A DNA stretch of 42,016 nucleotides from Spartobacteria bacterium UBA5019 (GTDB lineage Bacteria > Verrucomicrobiota > Verrucomicrobiia > Chthoniobacterales > Terrimicrobiaceae), in NCBI GenBank assembly GCA_002396485.1, contig DGXZ01000062.1, forward strand, positions 15,376 to 57,391. The letters are read 5' to 3'. A model generated the notes under the pieces. That model was not told the DNA's origin. It made no database searches and was given only the letters and a program-made list of their open reading frames with translations. The position numbers were made by a program, and so were the translations under genes. Each line of letters starts with the position of its first letter. Positions within the stretch are counted from its first letter, which is position 1. Positions 24,719 through 33,391 of the stretch are shown in pieces.

Positions 24719-25507
24719 ATGCAGATTCTTGGAATTTTTTCGAAGCTTCACACCGCCTTCCTGAGTTTTCTGGGTCAGGTGGCCATGCTGGCCGGCGAGA
24801 CCATTCTGTCGATCTTCTGCGGCCGCATTCGACCGAAGCTGGTGATTCAACAGATCGCCGAGATTGGATTCCGATCGCAGTTGGTGGTCATCGTCACTGG
24901 AGCCTTCACGGGTGCGGTTTTCACAGCGCAGGCGTATTTCCAATTTGCGAGCTTGAATATGGAAACCGCTGTCGGCCCGGTCGTCGCCATCTCGATGTTC
25001 CGCGAACTCGGCCCGGTGCTGGCGGGGTTGATGGTGGCTGGGCGCGTGGGAGCGGCCATGAGCGCGGAGATCGGCACCATGCGGGTCACGCAACAAATCG
25101 ACGCCCTGCGTGCCCTGGCAGTAAACCCGGTTGACTACCTTGTGGTGCCACGGGCGCTGGCGATGTTTGTTTCCATGCCGTTTCTGGTCGTGGAATGCGT
25201 AGGCTGCGGCATTCTGGCGAGCTATTACGTGGGTGTGAATGTTCTGAACATTTCAGGCGTTTACTTCCTCGCCAACACGCAAAAGTTCGCGGATTCGAGT
25301 GATATCATCATGGCGCTGGTGAAGGGCTTTTTCTTTGCGGGAGTCATCGTATTCATCAGTTGCCGCGAGGGTCTGAACGCAAAGGATGGAGCAGTGGGCG
25401 TCGGACGGGCCACGACATCCACCGTTGTGAATTGTTCGCTCGCCATCCTCATCGTGAATTTTTTCCTCACCATGGCACTCAATGTCATCTTTCCCGCCGG
25501 CCAATGA
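24719..25507 (+). CDS. mlaE: MlaE-family lipid ABC transporter permease
   Basis: Inner-membrane permease of the Mla (MCE) system that moves phospholipids between inner and outer membranes. The 262 residues carry the family core FRELGPVLAGLMVAGRVGAAMSAEIG (split as FRELGPVLAGLMVAGR and VGAAMSAEIGTM), then TQQIDALRALAVNPVDYLV and about five to six hydrophobic helices. The stop overlaps the mlaF start (ATGA). No gene for MlaC or MlaB follows in this cluster. Confidence 0.93.
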   Translation: MQILGIFSKLHTAFLSFLGQVAMLAGETILSIFCGRIRPKLVIQQIAEIGFRSQLVVIVTGAFTGAVFTAQAYFQFASLNMETAVGPVVAISMFRELGPVLAGLMVAGRVGAAMSAEIGTMRVTQQIDALRALAVNPVDYLVVPRALAMFVSMPFLVVECVGCGILASYYVGVNVLNISGVYFLANTQKFADSSDIIMALVKGFFFAGVIVFISCREGLNAKDGAVGVGRATTSTVVNCSLAILIVNFFLTMALNVIFPAGQ

Positions 25508-26259
25508 TGAGCGCACCATTGATCCAAGTCCGGGACCTAGTCCAAAAAATCGGCGGCCAGGAAATCCTCAAGGGCATCTCGCTGGATATCCAAAAGGGCG
25601 AGACTCTCGTCCTTCTTGGAAAAAGCGGCGGCGGCAAAAGCGTGTTCCTGCGGCATCTGATAGGTCTCATGCGCCCGGTCTCGGGGAGTATTTTGTTCGA
25701 GGGCAGAGAGGTGACACGCCTCAAGGAACGCGAACTCGAACCTGTCCGCAAAAAAATCGGCATGCTCTTCCAGGACGGCGCCCTTTTTGACTCGATGAAT
25801 GTTTTCGATAATGTCGCCTTCCCTCTCCGCGAACGCGGAGAACGCGACCCAGCGGTGATCAAGCGGAAGGTCGACGAGTCCCTGGCCATGGTCAACATGC
25901 GCGGACACGACAAAAAAATGCCAGTCAACCTGAGCGGAGGCATGCGCAAGCGGGTGGCCTTGGCGAGGGCGATCATCTCGCCGCCGGATGTCATCCTCTA
26001 CGACGAACCTACGGCAGGGCTCGACCCCATCGTTTCAGACAGCATCAACAAACTGATATGCCGTCTGCAGGCCGAACTGCACGTCACTTCCATCGTCGTC
26101 ACCCACGACATGGTGAGCTGCGACCACATCGCAGACCGCGTGGCGCTTCTCAACGAGGGGTGCATTTATTTCACTGGCACAACAGAAGACCTCCGCTCGA
26201 GCACGGATCCAACAATCCGGGATTTTGTGGATGGAAGATCGGGAGAAACCATTTATTGA
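25504..26259 (+). CDS. mlaF: MlaF-family ABC transporter ATP-binding protein
   Basis: ATPase of the MlaFED complex. The 251 residues show Walker A GKSGGGKS (39-46), a Q-loop (LFQDGALFDSMNVFDNVAF, with the DGALFDSMNV stretch typical of MlaF), signature LSGG (143-146), Walker B VILYDEP (D167/E168) and the switch histidine H201 in VVTHD. ATG 25504 overlaps the mlaE stop; a second ATG follows directly. mlaD begins 10 bases after its stop. Confidence 0.94.
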   Translation: MMSAPLIQVRDLVQKIGGQEILKGISLDIQKGETLVLLGKSGGGKSVFLRHLIGLMRPVSGSILFEGREVTRLKERELEPVRKKIGMLFQDGALFDSMNVFDNVAFPLRERGERDPAVIKRKVDESLAMVNMRGHDKKMPVNLSGGMRKRVALARAIISPPDVILYDEPTAGLDPIVSDSINKLICRLQAELHVTSIVVTHDMVSCDHIADRVALLNEGCIYFTGTTEDLRSSTDPTIRDFVDGRSGETIY

Positions 26260-26269
26260 AGAACTACAC

Positions 26270-27139
26270 ATGAGCAGCGAAGAAAGAGGCACACAAACCA
26301 AAGTCGGAATTTTTATCCTCATCGGACTGGTGACCGTGGGGCTCATGGTTGTCTATTTCGGCCGACTCGGGGAGGGATTCTCCAGCTACTACAATGTGAG
26401 AGTGGAATTCGCCAATGCCAGCGGACTTCTCCGCGGATCCGAGGTCCTCCTGGCCGGCGCGAAAGTTGGGCGTATCACCAACGAACCGACGATTCTTCCG
26501 GACATGCGGGGGGTCTATGTGGATGTCCGCATTCTCGAACAGGTACAAATCCCTGTGGGCAGCATATTTTCCATAGGCAGCTCCGGCCTTCTCGGAGACA
26601 AATACATCGAAATCGCACTCGATGGTGACGGCAAAGAAACTGGCTTCATCAAGCCGGGAGCCGTCCTCAAAGGCACCGAAAATGGCGGAGGCATCGCAGG
26701 AATGGCAGCAGGAGCGGGGGATTTGATCGCAGATCTGCGGACCACCGTGGGTAATATCAATGCGGTTGTTCAGAAGCTCGACTCGACCGTACTTTCCAAG
26801 GCCGAGCTGGATTCCATTTCGGCAACGATGAAGAACCTGCAAACCGCCACAGGCAAAATCGCAGAGGCTTCAAAGAATTTTGACACCACCCTAAGCAGTG
26901 GCAAAGCAACGATGGACTCCGCGAAAAAAGCCGCTGACGAGCTTCAGCAAACGCTCTCCGCCATGCACAAACTCGTCGATCAAGCCAAATCGGGGAGCGG
27001 CGTCCTTGGCACGCTCATCAGCAATCGTGACATGGCAAACAACCTGCGCGCACTGGTATTGAACCTCCGCAAGCATGGCATACTCTGGTATAAGGACACC
27101 AGCACGCCTGCAACAGCTGGAGATGCCACGGAACCTTGA
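26270..27139 (+). CDS. mlaD: MlaD/MCE-domain substrate-binding protein
   Basis: Membrane-anchored MCE protein of the Mla lipid transporter. The 289 residues contain one N-terminal transmembrane helix (about 13-30), one MCE domain (about 40-120, with GLLRGSEVLLAGAKVGRI and SSGLLGDKYIEI), and a long helical tail (150-265) resembling the extended MCE proteins that form hexameric tubes. The start ATG 26270 was chosen because it puts the helix near the N-terminus; in-frame starts at 26225 and 26231 overlap mlaF. Gene order E-F-D without MlaC or MlaB suggests a reduced system. Confidence 0.9.
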   Translation: MSSEERGTQTKVGIFILIGLVTVGLMVVYFGRLGEGFSSYYNVRVEFANASGLLRGSEVLLAGAKVGRITNEPTILPDMRGVYVDVRILEQVQIPVGSIFSIGSSGLLGDKYIEIALDGDGKETGFIKPGAVLKGTENGGGIAGMAAGAGDLIADLRTTVGNINAVVQKLDSTVLSKAELDSISATMKNLQTATGKIAEASKNFDTTLSSGKATMDSAKKAADELQQTLSAMHKLVDQAKSGSGVLGTLISNRDMANNLRALVLNLRKHGILWYKDTSTPATAGDATEP

Positions 27140-27169
27140 TCGCCCATTTCATCTCGAGCCCGACAGCGT

Positions 27170-27197
27170 TTGACTTGATACCCGGCCAAACTAAACT
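27170..27197 (+). promoter_or_regulatory. candidate promoter of the phosphatase-SHMT fusion gene
   Basis: TTGACT (27170-27175) and TAAACT (27192-27197) lie 16 bases apart. The expected start, near 27204, would leave only about six bases before the ATG at 27210, again with no SD. Confidence 0.4.
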
Positions 27198-27209
27198 GTG
27201 ACATACCGA

Positions 27210-28934
27210 ATGAGCCAGAAATCGAAACGAAGCGTTTTATTCATCTGCACAGGAAACGTCTGCCGAAGCCCAATGGCGGAGGCGCTGTTTCGCAGCATGT
27301 CCGCCGGATGGGATGATGTGCGCGTCTTTTCAGCCGGACTCAGCGCCCCTCAGGGAGCCCCGGCCAGCCGCGATGCGGTGGATGTCCTCGCCGCCCAAGG
27401 TATAGACCTCTCGAAATTCCGAAGCCAGCCACTCACTGAGGATTTGCTTGAGAAGGCATCCCACATCTTTGTCATGACCCGCGAGCATGAGCGTCTGGTG
27501 GACATGTTTTACCCCGAATACATGCACAAGGTCCGCCTGCTCCGCTTTGACGAGCAAGGCACCCCCGATGTGCCAGACCCGATTGGCCAGGGCCGGGCGG
27601 TCTATGCCGAGTGCAAACGCAGCATCGAGCAGGCCATGCTATCCGTACTAAGAATCATTAATCAAAAACCCATGACGACATCCGCCGAATCCCAAACCGG
27701 ACTCTCCGCCCTCACTGAAACCGATCCAGAAATCGCAGCAGTGATCGAGAAGGAATACAAACGCCAATTCGAGCACATCGAGCTGATCGCCTCCGAGAAT
27801 TTCACCAGCCGCGCCGTCATGGAGGCTCAAGGCTCCTGCCTCACCAACAAATACGCCGAAGGCTACCCAGGCCGCCGTTGGTATGGAGGCTGCGAGCATG
27901 TGGACATCGTGGAAACACTCGCCATCGAGCGGGCGAAGAAACTCTTCGGCGCCCAGCACGTCAACGTCCAGCCACACAGCGGCAGCCAGGCGAATATGGC
28001 CGTCTATTTCAGCGTGCTGGCACCCGGCGACAAAATCCTAACGATGGATCTCGCCCACGGCGGACACCTCACGCACGGACACAAGGCGAATTTCTCAGGG
28101 AAACTCTATGAGATTCACCACTATGGCGTGAGCCAAGAAACCGAGATCATCGACTACGACGCCCTCGCCCGCCAAGCCGAGGAGGTTCGCCCCAAGATGA
28201 TCACCGCCGGAGCTTCTGCCTACCCCCGCATCATTGATTTCAAGCGGATGCGCGAAATCGCGGATGCCGTGGGAGCCTACCTCTTCGTGGACATGGCCCA
28301 CATCTCGGGACTCGTCGCTGGCGGCGTACATCCCTCGCCATTCCCTTACGCGGATTTTGTCACAACGACGACACACAAGAGCCTGCGCGGACCGCGTGCC
28401 GGTCTTGTGATGTGCAAAGAAGAATTCGCCAAGAAGATCGACGGCCAGGTTTTCCCAGGCGTGCAAGGCGGTCCTCTCATGCACGTCATCGCCGCCAAGG
28501 CGGTTTGTTTCCAAGAGGCCCTAAAACCCGATTTCCGCAACTATGCCCAACAGGTCGTAAACAACGCCAAATCGCTTGCGGCTCGCCTCTCGAAACTCGG
28601 GCACCGCATCGTCTCCGGCGGCACCGACAACCATGTCCTCCTCGTTGACCTCCGCCCGGCGGGTCTCACCGGTGCGGAAGCCTCTGTGGTGCTCGACAAG
28701 GCCGCGATCACGGTGAACAAAAACGCCATCCCTTTCGACACCGAGTCGATCATGAAAACCGGCGGCATCCGCATTGGCACTCCTGCCATGACCACCCGCG
28801 GCCTCCTCGAGGATGACATGATGCAAGTCGCGGATTTCATCCACACGGCACTGGATGCCCGCAGCGATGAATCCCGCCTTGCGGCACTGCGGCATGAGGT
28901 GACGGCCTTTACAGCCCGGTTCCCGCTTCCCTGA
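27210..28934 (+). CDS. glyA: fusion: low-molecular-weight protein phosphatase + serine hydroxymethyltransferase
   Basis: One uninterrupted frame of 574 residues. Residues 7-150 form a low-molecular-weight phosphatase of the YwlE/Wzb type: P-loop CTGNVCRS (C13, R19) and the DPIG loop with D123. Residues from about 165 form complete serine hydroxymethyltransferase, which interconverts serine and glycine with tetrahydrofolate; the PLP lysine is K390 in TTTTHKSLRGPR. The linker is about 15 residues and includes M155 (ATG 27672), a possible internal start for free SHMT, although no SD precedes it. In Bacillus ywlE and glyA are neighbours (ywlE-rpiB-ywlG-glyA), so fusion of genes already close is plausible. 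Val in the P-loop, where YwlE has Thr, hints at phosphotyrosine rather than phosphoarginine. Start ATG 27210, or GTG 27198. The end overlaps convergent aroK by 26 bases. Confidence 0.87.
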   Translation: MSQKSKRSVLFICTGNVCRSPMAEALFRSMSAGWDDVRVFSAGLSAPQGAPASRDAVDVLAAQGIDLSKFRSQPLTEDLLEKASHIFVMTREHERLVDMFYPEYMHKVRLLRFDEQGTPDVPDPIGQGRAVYAECKRSIEQAMLSVLRIINQKPMTTSAESQTGLSALTETDPEIAAVIEKEYKRQFEHIELIASENFTSRAVMEAQGSCLTNKYAEGYPGRRWYGGCEHVDIVETLAIERAKKLFGAQHVNVQPHSGSQANMAVYFSVLAPGDKILTMDLAHGGHLTHGHKANFSGKLYEIHHYGVSQETEIIDYDALARQAEEVRPKMITAGASAYPRIIDFKRMREIADAVGAYLFVDMAHISGLVAGGVHPSPFPYADFVTTTTHKSLRGPRAGLVMCKEEFAKKIDGQVFPGVQGGPLMHVIAAKAVCFQEALKPDFRNYAQQVVNNAKSLAARLSKLGHRIVSGGTDNHVLLVDLRPAGLTGAEASVVLDKAAITVNKNAIPFDTESIMKTGGIRIGTPAMTTRGLLEDDMMQVADFIHTALDARSDESRLAALRHEVTAFTARFPLP

Positions 28935-29469
28935 GCCCGCCTCTGGGCCTCTGGGACTGAATGCGCATCGCCTGCTCAAGCACCTTCCGGGCAGCCTCAT
29001 CTTGGTTGACATGGGTCGAGTCGAAGCGGAAATCCGCAGCCGACTCGTAGATGGGTCTTCTTGCCGAGAGAAGCTGATCAAAGGTCCCACGCGGGTTCGA
29101 AGTTTGCAGAAGCGGACGCTTCCCACTCCGGATGGCGCGATCGAAGAGGATACTTGGATCGGAATCGAGCCACACAACGATTCCGATCTTTTTCAATACC
29201 TCGCGGTTCGCCTGGCGGAGAATGGCACCCCCTCCGCTTGAAAGAACCATTCCGGCGACGCCGACGAGATCCGCAAGCACCCTTTGCTCGATCTCACGAA
29301 ACCCCTCCTCACCGCATGAGGCGAAGATTTCAGGAATACTCCGGCCCTCTGCCTTCACGACAAGCTCGTCCGAGTCAACAAAACGATGTCCCGTGAGGCT
29401 CGACAAGCGCCGACCAACACTGGATTTCCCACATCCCATGAACCCTATGAGAACAAAATTTGGCAACAT
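28909..29469 (-). CDS. aroK: shikimate kinase
   Basis: Phosphorylates shikimate at O3 with ATP, a step of the chorismate pathway. The 186 residues start MLPNFVLIGFMGCGKSSVGR with Walker A GFMGCGKSS (9-17), followed by the shikimate-binding DSDELV region, FREIE, SSGGGAIL and the lid GKRPLL. Length is normal with a short extra basic tail. It is convergent with the fusion gene, overlapping its last 26 bases, and divergent from the M24 peptidase gene with an 85-base gap. Confidence 0.94.
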   Translation of the reverse strand: MLPNFVLIGFMGCGKSSVGRRLSSLTGHRFVDSDELVVKAEGRSIPEIFASCGEEGFREIEQRVLADLVGVAGMVLSSGGGAILRQANREVLKKIGIVVWLDSDPSILFDRAIRSGKRPLLQTSNPRGTFDQLLSARRPIYESAADFRFDSTHVNQDEAARKVLEQAMRIQSQRPRGGLREAGTGL

Positions 29470-29554
29470 GTGGTAACTCTCTCACAGCGATGCGGTGGCT
29501 GAAATCATTTTGAGTCCCGCTGGCATTTCCCGAAGCGGTTGCTATGGTTGTCGG

Positions 29555-30676
29555 ATGTCGCGACCCAAGCTTATTTTCGGATCCCCCGAGACCTGCGCGG
29601 ACCTGCTTTACGCCACACATTTCCGTGCACCGGACTCGTTCGCATACCTTGAGGTCGATGGGAAAAAACACATTCTCCTAAGCGATCTCGAAGTGGATCG
29701 CGGCCGGATGGAAGCCAAGGTGGATGCAGTCGATTCCTATTCAGAGTTCGAAAAAACAATCCGCCAATTGACTGATAAAAAGCCCTCCCAAGCCAAAGTC
29801 ACCGCAGCTTGGATTGCCTCAAAGGGTGCCCGCGAAATCAAGGTTCCCCATGACTTTCCTCTAGGCCTCGCTCGCGACCTGAAAAAAGAGGGGCTTGATC
29901 TGAAGCCTGTGCGCGGATCGTTCCACCCCGAGCGTGAAATCAAATCCCGCCAGGAGGTGCAACTGATCGAAAGGGCACTTCGCATTGCCGAAGCAGGCAT
30001 GACCCGGGGCATCGAAATCCTCCGCGCCTCTCGCATCCGCAAGGACGGCAGCCTCTCATTCAACGGCGAGGTGCTCACCTCGGAACTCCTCCGCATAGAA
30101 ATGGAGACCGCTGTCCTGCGCAACGGCGGCGAAGCCCGTGGTGACACGATCGTCGCGTGCGGCGAGCAGGCGTGCGACCCCCATTCGCGCGGCTCAGGCC
30201 CGCTTTTTGCAAACCACCTGATCATCCTCGACATCTTCCCCCGCGACGCCCGCACCGGGTGGTTCGGCGACATCACCCGCACAGTGGTGAGAGGCAAGGC
30301 CACAGACACCCAGCGCCATCTTTGGGAGACTTGCCTCGCAGGGCAAAAACTCGCCCACGACGCCATGAAGCCCGGCACTGAGGGACGGATCATCCACAAC
30401 ATGGTGAAAAACCATTTCGCAGCGCAAGGATACCCTACCGAAATCAAAAACGGACGCTGGCAGGGCTTCTTCCACGGCACCGGCCACGGGCTAGGGCTCG
30501 AAATTCACGAGTCACCGCGTTTTTCCGACACCACCTTCCTGCCCGGTCAGGTCATCACCGTCGAACCCGGCATCTACATTCCCGGACTCGGTGGCGTGCG
30601 CCATGAGGATGTCGCACTCATCACAAAATCCGGCGCCCGCTTCCTCACACAGCTTCCGAAACCCTTTGAAATATGA
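29555..30676 (+). CDS. M24-family metallopeptidase, Xaa-Pro aminopeptidase-like
   Basis: Cytoplasmic peptidase of the pita-bread fold, likely cleaving an N-terminal residue before proline. The 373 residues have a creatinase-like N-terminal domain (about 1-125) and a catalytic domain with the five metal ligands D226, D239, H311, E337 and E351, plus the supporting H307 in FHGTGHGLGLEIHE. The start is ATG 29555 (MSRPKLIFGS); an earlier in-frame start at 29495 would add residues unrelated to the family. The stop overlaps prfC as ATGA, so the two are coupled. Prolidase or Xaa-Pro aminopeptidase specificity cannot be separated here. Confidence 0.88.
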   Translation: MSRPKLIFGSPETCADLLYATHFRAPDSFAYLEVDGKKHILLSDLEVDRGRMEAKVDAVDSYSEFEKTIRQLTDKKPSQAKVTAAWIASKGAREIKVPHDFPLGLARDLKKEGLDLKPVRGSFHPEREIKSRQEVQLIERALRIAEAGMTRGIEILRASRIRKDGSLSFNGEVLTSELLRIEMETAVLRNGGEARGDTIVACGEQACDPHSRGSGPLFANHLIILDIFPRDARTGWFGDITRTVVRGKATDTQRHLWETCLAGQKLAHDAMKPGTEGRIIHNMVKNHFAAQGYPTEIKNGRWQGFFHGTGHGLGLEIHESPRFSDTTFLPGQVITVEPGIYIPGLGGVRHEDVALITKSGARFLTQLPKPFEI

Positions 30677-32286
30677 CCACTGCAGAGCGCGAAATCGCGC
30701 GCCGGCGAACTTTCGCCATCATCTCGCATCCTGATGCGGGCAAGACCACCCTCACCGAAAAATTCCTTCTCTACGGCGGCGCCGTGCAACTCGCCGGCAG
30801 CGTGACCTCCCGCAAAAATGCACGGGCGACGACCAGCGACTGGATGGAACTCGAGAAGCAACGCGGCATCTCGGTGTCATCCACCGTCCTGCAATTCGAC
30901 TACCGCGACTGCGTGGTCAACCTCCTCGACACTCCCGGCCACAAAGATTTCTCGGAGGATACCTACCGCGTGCTGACCGCTGTGGATGCCGCGGTGATGG
31001 TTATCGATGCCGGCAAAGGCATCGAATCCCAGACGCGCAAACTTTTTGAAGTCTGCCGCAAGCGCGGTGTCCCGATTTTTACCTTCATGAACAAACTCGA
31101 CCGTCCAGCGCGTCCTCCGCTGGAGCTGCTCGATGAGCTCGAGTCTGTCCTTGGCATCCACGCACTGCCCATGAACTGGCCGCTCGGCGATGGACCCGAA
31201 TTTCGCGGCGTTTTCGACCGCAAGGAAAAGTCCGTGCACCTCTTCGAGAAGACGCCTGCAGGAGCCTACCGGGCACCCGTCTCTGTGGCAGGCATCCAGG
31301 ACGAAACCGTGCGAGCCGCATTGGCGCCGGATGTCCATGCGAAGGTCTGCGACGAACTCGACCTGCTCGACGGCGCCGGGACGGATTTCGATTTCGAGGC
31401 CGTTCGTGCCGGAAATGCCACTCCTGTCTTCTTCGGCAGTGCGGCGAACAACTTCGGCGTCCAACTCCTGCTCGACAACTTCCTCCAGCTCGCTCCCCCG
31501 CCGGCGCCCAGAAACAGTTCGAGCAAATTAGTGGCCCCTCACTCGGAGGCGTTCTCTGGTTTTGTTTTTAAAATCCAAGCCAACATGAACCCCAAGCACC
31601 GCGACCGCGTTTCGTTCATCCGGGTCGTCTCCGGCTGCTTCCGCCGCGATATGGTCGCCACCCACTCGCGCCTCGGAAAAACGATACGCCTTGGCAATTC
31701 CCAGCGCCTCTTTGCACAAGACCGCGAGACGGTGGATGAAGCCTGGGCGGGCGATGTCGTAGGCATCGTGGGGAACTACGATTTTCTCATCGGCGACACG
31801 GTGTCGGAAGATCCCTCCCTCGCCTACCACGAGATTCCCCGCTTCGCGCCAGAGTGTTTTGCCTACCTGCGAAACTCCAGCACAGCCAAATTCAAGCGCT
31901 TCCGCGAAGGCCTCGACCAACTGCTCAAGGAGGGCGTCGCGCAGCAATTCGAACTCCCCGACGCCGTCCAGCGCGTACCGCTCCTTGGCGCAGTGGGCCC
32001 ACTCCAATTCGAGGTCATGCAATACCGCCTCGAAACCGAATACAGCGCTGACTGCCGGGTCGAGTCCGCACCGTGGCAATTTGCCCGCTGGCCACAGAAG
32101 GACGGCACTCCCCTCGCCTCGCGCCCCGAACTGCTCCTGCCCTCGGGTTGCACATTGGCACAGGATGCCTCCGGCTTCTGGGTCGTTCTCCTGCCCAGTA
32201 GTTGGACGATCGGCTACCTCGAAGAAAAAAATTCCGCTTTCACCTTCTCGGCCGAACCGCCGCCGCCAGCGAGGCTCGACGCCTGA
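30673..32286 (+). CDS. prfC: peptide chain release factor 3
   Basis: GTPase that removes RF1 or RF2 from the ribosome after termination. The 537 residues carry G1 SHPDAGKTTL, the RF3-specific SDWMELEKQRGISV switch region, DTPGHKDFSEDTYR (G3) and MNKLDRPARPPLELLDE (G4 region), then domain II and a C-terminal domain with RFREGLDQLLKEGVAQ. Length is normal. ATG 30673 overlaps the preceding peptidase stop. The TauE-type permease gene starts 3 bases after its stop. Confidence 0.96.
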   Translation: MTTAEREIARRRTFAIISHPDAGKTTLTEKFLLYGGAVQLAGSVTSRKNARATTSDWMELEKQRGISVSSTVLQFDYRDCVVNLLDTPGHKDFSEDTYRVLTAVDAAVMVIDAGKGIESQTRKLFEVCRKRGVPIFTFMNKLDRPARPPLELLDELESVLGIHALPMNWPLGDGPEFRGVFDRKEKSVHLFEKTPAGAYRAPVSVAGIQDETVRAALAPDVHAKVCDELDLLDGAGTDFDFEAVRAGNATPVFFGSAANNFGVQLLLDNFLQLAPPPAPRNSSSKLVAPHSEAFSGFVFKIQANMNPKHRDRVSFIRVVSGCFRRDMVATHSRLGKTIRLGNSQRLFAQDRETVDEAWAGDVVGIVGNYDFLIGDTVSEDPSLAYHEIPRFAPECFAYLRNSSTAKFKRFREGLDQLLKEGVAQQFELPDAVQRVPLLGAVGPLQFEVMQYRLETEYSADCRVESAPWQFARWPQKDGTPLASRPELLLPSGCTLAQDASGFWVVLLPSSWTIGYLEEKNSAFTFSAEPPPPARLDA

Positions 32287-32289
32287 CGC

Positions 32290-33042
32290 GTGCAAACTCC
32301 ATTCGACCTCGCCTCGCAGCAGTGGCTCTTCGCGGCCCTTGCGGCCGCCTGCGTAGGCATCAGCAAATCCGGCTTTGGCGCGATGGCTATTCCCGGAATT
32401 CTCCTTATGACCCAAGTCATGCCCGCGAGGGAATCCACTGGCGTGATTCTCCCCATGCTCATCCTGGCCGACCTTTTCGCCGTTCACGCCTTCCGCAAAT
32501 TCACCGTGTGGCGGCTGCTGGTCAAAATCCTGCCCGCAGCCGTGCTCGGAGTCGTTGTAGGCTGGTGGCTCATGCCGCTTATCCCAGCAGGTCTTTTTAC
32601 ACCCGTCATCGGCTGGATTATCCTCGCTCTGCTCCTGCTGACGATCCTTCAGAAATGTTCCAGTCAACTTCAAGAAATAGCAGCAGACCACCCAAGCATC
32701 ACCTGGCCACTGGGTCTTCTCGCCGGCGTCTCGACCATGCTGGCCAATGCAGCCGGCCCTGCGATGACGGTCTACCTCCTCGCCAGCCGCCTGCCAAAAT
32801 ACGAATTCGTCGGCACCGCAGCCTGGTTTTTCTTCTTCATCAACCTGATCAAAGTCCCCTTCAGCGCCTCGCTCGGCCTTATCACCCCACAAACCCTTCT
32901 CTTCAACCTCATCCTCGCCCCCGCCGTCCTCATCGGCTTGTTTTCAGGAAAACTCCTCCTCGGCAAAATCAATCAAAAAGCCTTCGAGTGGCTTTTAATC
33001 AGCCTCTCCCTACTCGGCGCGCTGCGATTGATCTGGGCGTGA
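32290..33042 (+). CDS. TauE/SafE-family membrane permease
   Basis: A 250-residue membrane protein with about eight hydrophobic helices in the two-fold pattern of TauE/SafE (sulfite, sulfoacetate or other anion exporters). It has the first-half loop GISKSGFGAMAIPGI and second-half GLLAGVSTMLANAAGPAM. It starts with GTG 32290, 3 bases after prfC. The substrate is unknown. Its last 76 bases (32967-33042), coding NQKAFEWLLI...GALRLIWA-stop, recur at 33756-33831 after the toxin-antitoxin pair. Confidence 0.86.
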   Translation: MQTPFDLASQQWLFAALAAACVGISKSGFGAMAIPGILLMTQVMPARESTGVILPMLILADLFAVHAFRKFTVWRLLVKILPAAVLGVVVGWWLMPLIPAGLFTPVIGWIILALLLLTILQKCSSQLQEIAADHPSITWPLGLLAGVSTMLANAAGPAMTVYLLASRLPKYEFVGTAAWFFFFINLIKVPFSASLGLITPQTLLFNLILAPAVLIGLFSGKLLLGKINQKAFEWLLISLSLLGALRLIWA

Positions 33043-33103
33043 TAATCGCGCATGCGAGCAGAAGACGGATTGCCTGCAAACCATATTCCCGTATTCTTCT
33101 CAC

Positions 33104-33391
33104 ATGAAGACGACCATCGATATTCCCGAGGATCTTTATAAAAAGACCAAAATTCAGGCTATCGAATGTGGTCTAACCCTCAAGCAGATCGTTCTCAGAT
33201 CCTTGGAGCGCGAATTACAAGTTTCTCCATTACCCCAAGAGCCAGTGACCTCGTATTGGGCGAATCGCAAGCTTCTTCCAGAATTTGCAGCCGCCCAGAA
33301 GGCAGGAGACTATCGCCCCAAGCCTGACGATCGCGACATCACCGACATGATATCCGACGATCGTGATGGCCGCTCATCCTCTATTCTTTGA
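33104..33391 (+). CDS. ribbon-helix-helix antitoxin, VapB-like
   Basis: A 95-residue protein opening MKTTIDIPEDLYKKTKIQA, the beta-strand-helix pattern of ribbon-helix-helix DNA-binding antitoxins, followed by LTLKQIVLRSLERELQ. The C-terminal half (PKPDDRDITDMISDDRDG) is acidic and flexible, as in antitoxins that wrap around the toxin. The PIN toxin frame starts inside its end (26-base overlap from ATG 33366). It would be expected to repress its own promoter in the 61-base gap upstream. Confidence 0.8.
   Translation: MKTTIDIPEDLYKKTKIQAIECGLTLKQIVLRSLERELQVSPLPQEPVTSYWANRKLLPEFAAAQKAGDYRPKPDDRDITDMISDDRDGRSSSIL

Noticed and set aside
29090..29100. GGTTCGAA resembling a tRNA T-loop
   Set aside because: It lies inside the shikimate kinase frame and no acceptor or anticodon stem surrounds it.
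31528..32892. 454-codon minus-strand frame across prfC and the permease gene
   Set aside because: Crosses two well-supported genes on the other strand and shows no domain.
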